Assembly: GCA_001772335.1 (NCBI GenBank)
Contig: METM01000033.1
Span: forward strand, 1 to 51,724
Direction of reading: 5' to 3'
Length of the DNA: 51,724 nucleotides
Source of the DNA: a candidate division WOR-1 bacterium RIFCSPHIGHO2_01_FULL_53_15
GTDB lineage: Bacteria > Margulisbacteria > WOR-1 > O2-12-FULL-45-9 > XYB2-FULL-48-7
Under the pieces are notes generated by a model that was not told the origin of the DNA, searched no databases, and was given only the letters and a program-made list of their open reading frames with translations. Position numbers and translations under genes: made by a program. The number at the start of each line of letters is the position of its first letter. The first letter of the stretch is position 1. Positions 48,617-51,724 of the stretch are shown here, piece by piece.

Positions 48617-48643
48617 GAGCCTATGTCCATAGGGATAATAATT

Positions 48644-49507
48644 ATGGCTACTACCAAATTTGCTAACCCAATAGCACATATATTATATTTTTTACGGCCT
48701 AACCCGGCCGCGAATCAATATTTGAGGCAACCAAAAGAGATCAAAAGGTTAGAGCCGCCGAAAAGAACTCTTTCTCCAAGACCATCGATTCTCGAGGAAC
48801 GCCAGAGCGTGAGATTAGAAACGATCGAGGGAAAGAGGATCCATCCGGAAAGCGAAGTTTTCAAGCGGGAAAAGATCTCCGACGCCTTCCGATCCGATCC
48901 CCAGCTATTCCGCCGCTCATTTGAAATTCTGCGCGCACAAGACAGATCGCTGACCTTCCGCCAATATTACCGGAATATTGAAAGAGGGGCTTCGATCCTG
49001 GCTGTTGCCGGGGTTCTTTCCCTTAAAAGTTTAGCCGCCGTCTCAATTAATGATATCCTGATTATACATGACATCGGCAAGGCCTTTGAGCGGCCGTCTC
49101 TTCCCCTTCTTCCTCGATCAACACCGCCCGTCATCACATTAAAAAGGCCCTCTTTTGTTATTGTAGCAAGGCCGGTCAACCACGGTGAGCCATCGAGAGA
49201 CAGGGAACAAACCAAATCTCTCCCAACCGAGATCGAGCTGCTGCTGCTCTTCTATCAACAACAGATAGACTGCATCTTAAAAATGATTCAAAGACAAATT
49301 AGCGCCGATAAAGCCGTCAGGGAAAAGCTTGCGGAGAAAAAAGAAGAGGAACGTCTCGAAGAAAAACGTCAAGAGGAAAAGGCCTATCTCAAAAAGCTGG
49401 CGCGCAAACGCGAAGTAAAGGAAATGGAATTACGCAAATTCCTGGCGCAGATCGATGAAATTATCGCCTTTATTTCCCGGCTCGAAAAAATGGCGCTCGC
49501 CGCTTAA
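48644..49507 (+). CDS. Unknown protein with a long charged C-terminal coiled coil
   Basis: About 287 residues from MATTKFANPIAHILYFLRP. ATG 48644 is preceded by AGGG about 10 nt upstream; earlier in-frame ATGs at 48566 and 48623 lie in or next to a hairpin. The N-terminal 90 residues are basic and Pro-rich. A hydrophobic stretch near residue 115-130 (SILAVAGVLSLKSLAAVSI) may be a membrane helix. From about 190 to the end runs a charged helix (EKLAEKKEEERLEEKRQEEKAYLKKLARK...) that can form a coiled coil. I recognise no family. Its stop overlaps the convergent thiE stop by 4 bp. Confidence 0.6.
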   Translation: MATTKFANPIAHILYFLRPNPAANQYLRQPKEIKRLEPPKRTLSPRPSILEERQSVRLETIEGKRIHPESEVFKREKISDAFRSDPQLFRRSFEILRAQDRSLTFRQYYRNIERGASILAVAGVLSLKSLAAVSINDILIIHDIGKAFERPSLPLLPRSTPPVITLKRPSFVIVARPVNHGEPSRDREQTKSLPTEIELLLLFYQQQIDCILKMIQRQISADKAVREKLAEKKEEERLEEKRQEEKAYLKKLARKREVKEMELRKFLAQIDEIIAFISRLEKMALAA

Positions 49508-50550
49508 ACAATTGCCCCGGCCGCCCTGATCACCGCCGCCCGCCGGCAACCCGCTCTTCTGACCGACCCGATATTCTTCTTATCAATGCCGCCGATCGCC
49601 ACGACCGGTATTCTGACCGATCTCAAAACCCGCCTGAGAAGTTTTATTCCGACCGGTTTTATTCCTGGTTTGCTGGGCGTCCGGTAGATCGGGCCGACGC
49701 TGATATAATCGGCTCCCGCTTTTGCCGCTTGCAGAGCTTGCGCATAGCTGTGGGTCGAGACCCCGATGATCTTATCATCACCGATCTCTTTTCTGACTTT
49801 TGCAAGCGAAACCGTCCGCAGGTCTGCCTGACCGAGGTGGACGCCAGCCGCCCCCACTTTCTCAACCATATCCCAATAATCATTTAATATGAAGACAGCC
49901 CATTTTCTGCTGATCAACCGAGCCGCCTTTTTCGCCAATCGTAAATATTGTTCGCGGCTTATGTATTTATCGCGCAACTGGATCATCTTGACACCGCCCG
50001 CCAGCGCCCGCCGGATCATCTTTAAGTGATCGAACTCCTGATCGGTCACGACGTAAATGCCAAAATCAAGCTTGACCGCTTTGACAATTCTCGGATGCAA
50101 TTCTTTTTCCAATTGATATAGTTTGAAGCGGATCGCCTTAAACCTCTGGCCGTAGACCGGCTTTATCAGCTTGGAAAACTCCTCCAAACAGCGAACCGCC
50201 TCCTGCGCCCGCTTCATGTTGGCAACGAAAACGCCTTCAAAGCTTTCTCTGCGCCCTTCGCTCTTTGTATAGCTCTTCCGCCCGACATCAGCGACCGATT
50301 CCCTCTTCTTTAATAATGTCCCTGATCTCCCGATCCCCTGATATCCTGCCCCCTGATTCCCTGATTCCCTGATCACCCTCCTCATCAGCCCGCGAATTTT
50401 CTTAAAACTCAAAGTCAATTTTTCATCTTCAAGAATAAATCTGCAAATTTCCTCCACCACCCGCGCCCCCTCCGTCGCCCGGTTAAGGTTCGCGTCTATA
50501 ATTCTGAATATTTTACCTTCATTTGTCATTTGACATTTGTCATTGGTCAT
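49504..50550 (-). CDS. thiE: ThiD2-ThiE fusion: HMP-phosphate kinase and thiamin-phosphate synthase
   Basis: 348 residues if started at ATG 50550, whose A is the last base of the M23 stop codon; 50571 and 50529 are alternatives. Residues 10-130 (FRIIDANLNRATEGARVVEEICRFIL...KRAQEAVRCLEEFSKLI) match the ThiD2-type domain often fused to ThiE, a monofunctional HMP-P kinase. Residues 140-348 are ThiE: GIYVVTD, GVKMIQLRDK, VFILNDYWDM, GVHLGQADL, IGVSTHS, ADYISVGPIYRTPSKPG and PVVAIGGID. It couples HMP-PP with the thiazole phosphate. MTNDKCQMTNE and RESGNQGAGYQGIGRSG are repeat-encoded inserts. It lies downstream of the M23 gene on the same strand. Confidence 0.9.
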   Translation of the reverse strand: MTNDKCQMTNEGKIFRIIDANLNRATEGARVVEEICRFILEDEKLTLSFKKIRGLMRRVIRESGNQGAGYQGIGRSGTLLKKRESVADVGRKSYTKSEGRRESFEGVFVANMKRAQEAVRCLEEFSKLIKPVYGQRFKAIRFKLYQLEKELHPRIVKAVKLDFGIYVVTDQEFDHLKMIRRALAGGVKMIQLRDKYISREQYLRLAKKAARLISRKWAVFILNDYWDMVEKVGAAGVHLGQADLRTVSLAKVRKEIGDDKIIGVSTHSYAQALQAAKAGADYISVGPIYRTPSKPGIKPVGIKLLRRVLRSVRIPVVAIGGIDKKNIGSVRRAGCRRAAVIRAAGAIV

Positions 50551-51398
50551 TAGAACGAGGTTTTTGTCCATTGCATCGGATCCACCCGCAAATTATGCAC
50601 CGACATCCCCCAATGAAGATGCGGCCCAGAAGAAATCCCCGAATTGCCGGTCAGGGCGATCATCTCTCCCTTGCCGACTTCCTCTCCGACTTCGGCCAGA
50701 AACTTTGAAAGATGAAAATATAATGTATGTATCCCCTGCCCGTGATCGATGACCATCGTGCCGCCAAAAGCTTTCAGCTTCTCGGCAAAAACCACCCGGC
50801 CGCGGTTTGGCGCCGCGACTTTTGTGCCCATCGGCACGGCAAGGTCGGTCCCGCGATGCTGTCCCCGCTTCTGCCGGTTGACGAATTCCTTTGTGCCGAA
50901 CTGCATTGAGACCGGGCCGCTGACCGGTAAAGAGAACAATCCTTGCCATTTCTGATCGGGGCTCTCAACTATTAACGTCTTTTCGATCCGGGCCCATTCT
51001 TCCGCGATCAGGTCCTTGGCCAAAAGCTTTTTCTTAGCCGGTTTGAGCCAGAAAGAGACCGAGGGGAATTTATAAGGCAGGACTTTGATAGGTTTAACGA
51101 TCTTTTCTGCTCGGCCGTTATCTTCTTCAATAGTTAAAGCCAGGTTATGTTTCCCGCTCTTTTGTTCTGGCGCTATCCCGATGATCGCGCGGTATTCGTC
51201 GCCATTTTTGAAAAACCTGATCTTCTGTCCCAAAAATTCGGCTGACGCGCCGGCAATTTCTTCTGCCGGAACAAGTTTAACCGTGAACGATCTTCCCTGC
51301 CTGGCCATAGCATGACCGATCGTCACCTTTGGCAAAGCGGCAAAGGCTTGGCCGGCAATGACGATCGAAAGAGCCAAAAATAGAGTTGTGGTTTTCAT
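50550..51398 (-). CDS. M23 peptidase (LytM-type), secreted
   Basis: 282 residues. Sec signal MKTTTLFLALSIVIAGQAFA, then a strand-rich N-terminal domain (residues 22-115), and the M23 metallopeptidase domain at 160-275 with HRGTDLAVP (metal His/Asp), VIDHGQGIHTLYFHLSKF, LTGNSGISSGPHLHWGM (HxH). All zinc ligands are present, so it should cut peptidoglycan cross-bridges or peptides in the periplasm. No Shine-Dalgarno; TATAAT ends 6 nt before the ATG. Its stop overlaps the thiE start by one base. Confidence 0.94.
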   Translation of the reverse strand: MKTTTLFLALSIVIAGQAFAALPKVTIGHAMARQGRSFTVKLVPAEEIAGASAEFLGQKIRFFKNGDEYRAIIGIAPEQKSGKHNLALTIEEDNGRAEKIVKPIKVLPYKFPSVSFWLKPAKKKLLAKDLIAEEWARIEKTLIVESPDQKWQGLFSLPVSGPVSMQFGTKEFVNRQKRGQHRGTDLAVPMGTKVAAPNRGRVVFAEKLKAFGGTMVIDHGQGIHTLYFHLSKFLAEVGEEVGKGEMIALTGNSGISSGPHLHWGMSVHNLRVDPMQWTKTSF

Positions 51399-51404
51399 AA
51401 ATTA

Positions 51405-51413
51405 ATTATAACA
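51405..51413 (-). promoter_or_regulatory. Extended -10 promoter of the M23 gene, leaderless
   Basis: TGTTATAAT on the minus strand followed by 6 nt and the ATG at 51398, the same layout as at leuC and the SLOG-like gene. No Shine-Dalgarno. Confidence 0.65.
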
Positions 51414-51602
51414 TAACTAATACGGCCCTCACCCGCTGACACCAACCGCCCCCCCCTCTCCCATCCTCCTTCGTCCTTCGGACTTCGGCGGACAAGGAGG
51501 GAGAGGGTAAAATACAAAAACGCCTTTCCCTTCTCCCTTTGGGAGAAGGGGGAAAGCTTAAGCGTTAGCGGATGAGGGCTGAAGGTTGTCCCAACAAAAA
51601 AG

Positions 51603-51624
51603 GCCTGCCTGCCGGCAGGCAGGC
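51603..51624. repeat. Perfect 22-bp palindrome
   Basis: GCCTGCCTGCC and its exact reverse complement, without a loop. A related CCTGCCTGCCGG...CAGGCA stretch encodes the tail of grpE near 22347, so this is a dispersed repeat family. Confidence 0.75.
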
Positions 51625-51724
51625 GCAACTTTGCAGTGATCACGAATTAAAGTTAAGTGGTCGGGTTTGTCAAGACCAATTCCTTGGTGCAATTAAGATA
51701 GAAAACCTCTGTCATTAAAGGCTG

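Larger units (their letters stand above)
51399..51724. other. Non-coding region with nested palindromes
   Basis: No credible gene. It holds the M23 promoter (51405-51413), an imperfect 16-bp inverted pair at 51425-51440 and 51564-51579, inner pairs (CCCTCTCC.../...GGAGGGAGAGGG; CTTCTCCC/GGGAGAAG), and a perfect 22-bp palindrome at 51603-51624. A minus-strand TTGACA - 17 - TTAATT (51645-51673) may be a promoter reading into the palindromes. The 82-codon frame here is encoded by repeat DNA and is not believed. Confidence 0.6.

Noticed and set aside
51395..51643. 82-codon frame LRLPAGRQAFFVG...
   Set aside because: Encoded by palindromic repeats; such LPAGRQA-like peptides are typical translations of repeat DNA.

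Overview
This 51.7 kb window looks like a chromosomal segment of a diderm (Gram-negative-type) bacterium of roughly 50-55% GC. It has lipoproteins, several signal-peptide beta-barrel proteins (some ending in Phe), a rod-shape operon (mreBCD-mrdA), a DUF374-type acyltransferase, and an outer-membrane barrel carrying SLH domains. An SLH-tethered outer membrane is known from Terrabacteria-side diderms such as Saganbacteria/Margulisbacteria (WOR-1), Cyanobacteria and Negativicutes. Together with the compact housekeeping operons and giant multidomain proteins, this suggests a candidate-phylum organism of the WOR-1/Saganbacteria or Elusimicrobia type. That placement is inference; no search was run.

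Layout. 1-2342: 3'-truncated 23S rRNA on the minus strand with its own sigma70-type promoter and a divergent PAP2-type gene directly upstream, so it is not linked to a 16S gene. 3502-10318: three minus-strand genes, a GAF-like protein, a 1762-residue giant fusing a cyclic-nucleotide-binding domain, an adenosine-deaminase domain, two degenerate GGDEF-like domains and a hydrophobic C-terminus, and a small EF-hand protein. 10464-14968: sdaA, then an AT-richer islet (lipoprotein propeller plus outer-membrane protein) bounded by 28-bp repeats, an sdaA remnant and tRNA-Ser(UGA). 14975-21007: SLH barrel, lepA-hemW, and an MFS exporter. 21054-26661: CIRCE-controlled hrcA-grpE-dnaK-dnaJ-rsmE-acyltransferase. 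26588-29281: a hydrolase and two related coiled-coil/barrel envelope proteins. 29327-41771: a long minus-strand run, thiL, M20 peptidase, nudF, xerD, M50 protease, folC, SPOR protein, mreB, mreC, mreD, mrdA, rplY, a FliK-like gene and an FlhB-C-like gene. 41910-51398: secreted nuclease, thiC, a SLOG-like protein, a divergent PGK-like protein, leuC-leuD facing leuB, an unknown coiled-coil protein, thiE (ThiD2-ThiE fusion) and an M23 peptidase. 51399-51724: palindromic non-coding DNA.

How it fits together. The thiamin genes (thiC, thiD2-thiE, thiL) cover the pyrimidine branch, coupling and final phosphorylation. leuC/D/B give isopropylmalate isomerisation and oxidation. The mre/mrd/SPOR/M23 genes serve wall growth. 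The FliK-like/FlhB-like pair stands without other flagellar genes here.

Two window-wide patterns stand out. First, many genes have an extended -10 box (TGNTATAAT or close variants), often only 6-12 nt before the start codon and without a Shine-Dalgarno sequence, which suggests leaderless or nearly leaderless mRNAs. Second, short tandem or palindromic repeats are inserted in frame in conserved enzymes (hemW three times, thiL twice, thiE, leuC, rsmE, grpE). The giant cNMP-ADA-GGDEF protein is the best candidate for an undescribed system. All calls rest on reading the sequence and the translated frames; no homology search, structure prediction or terminator/promoter program was run.
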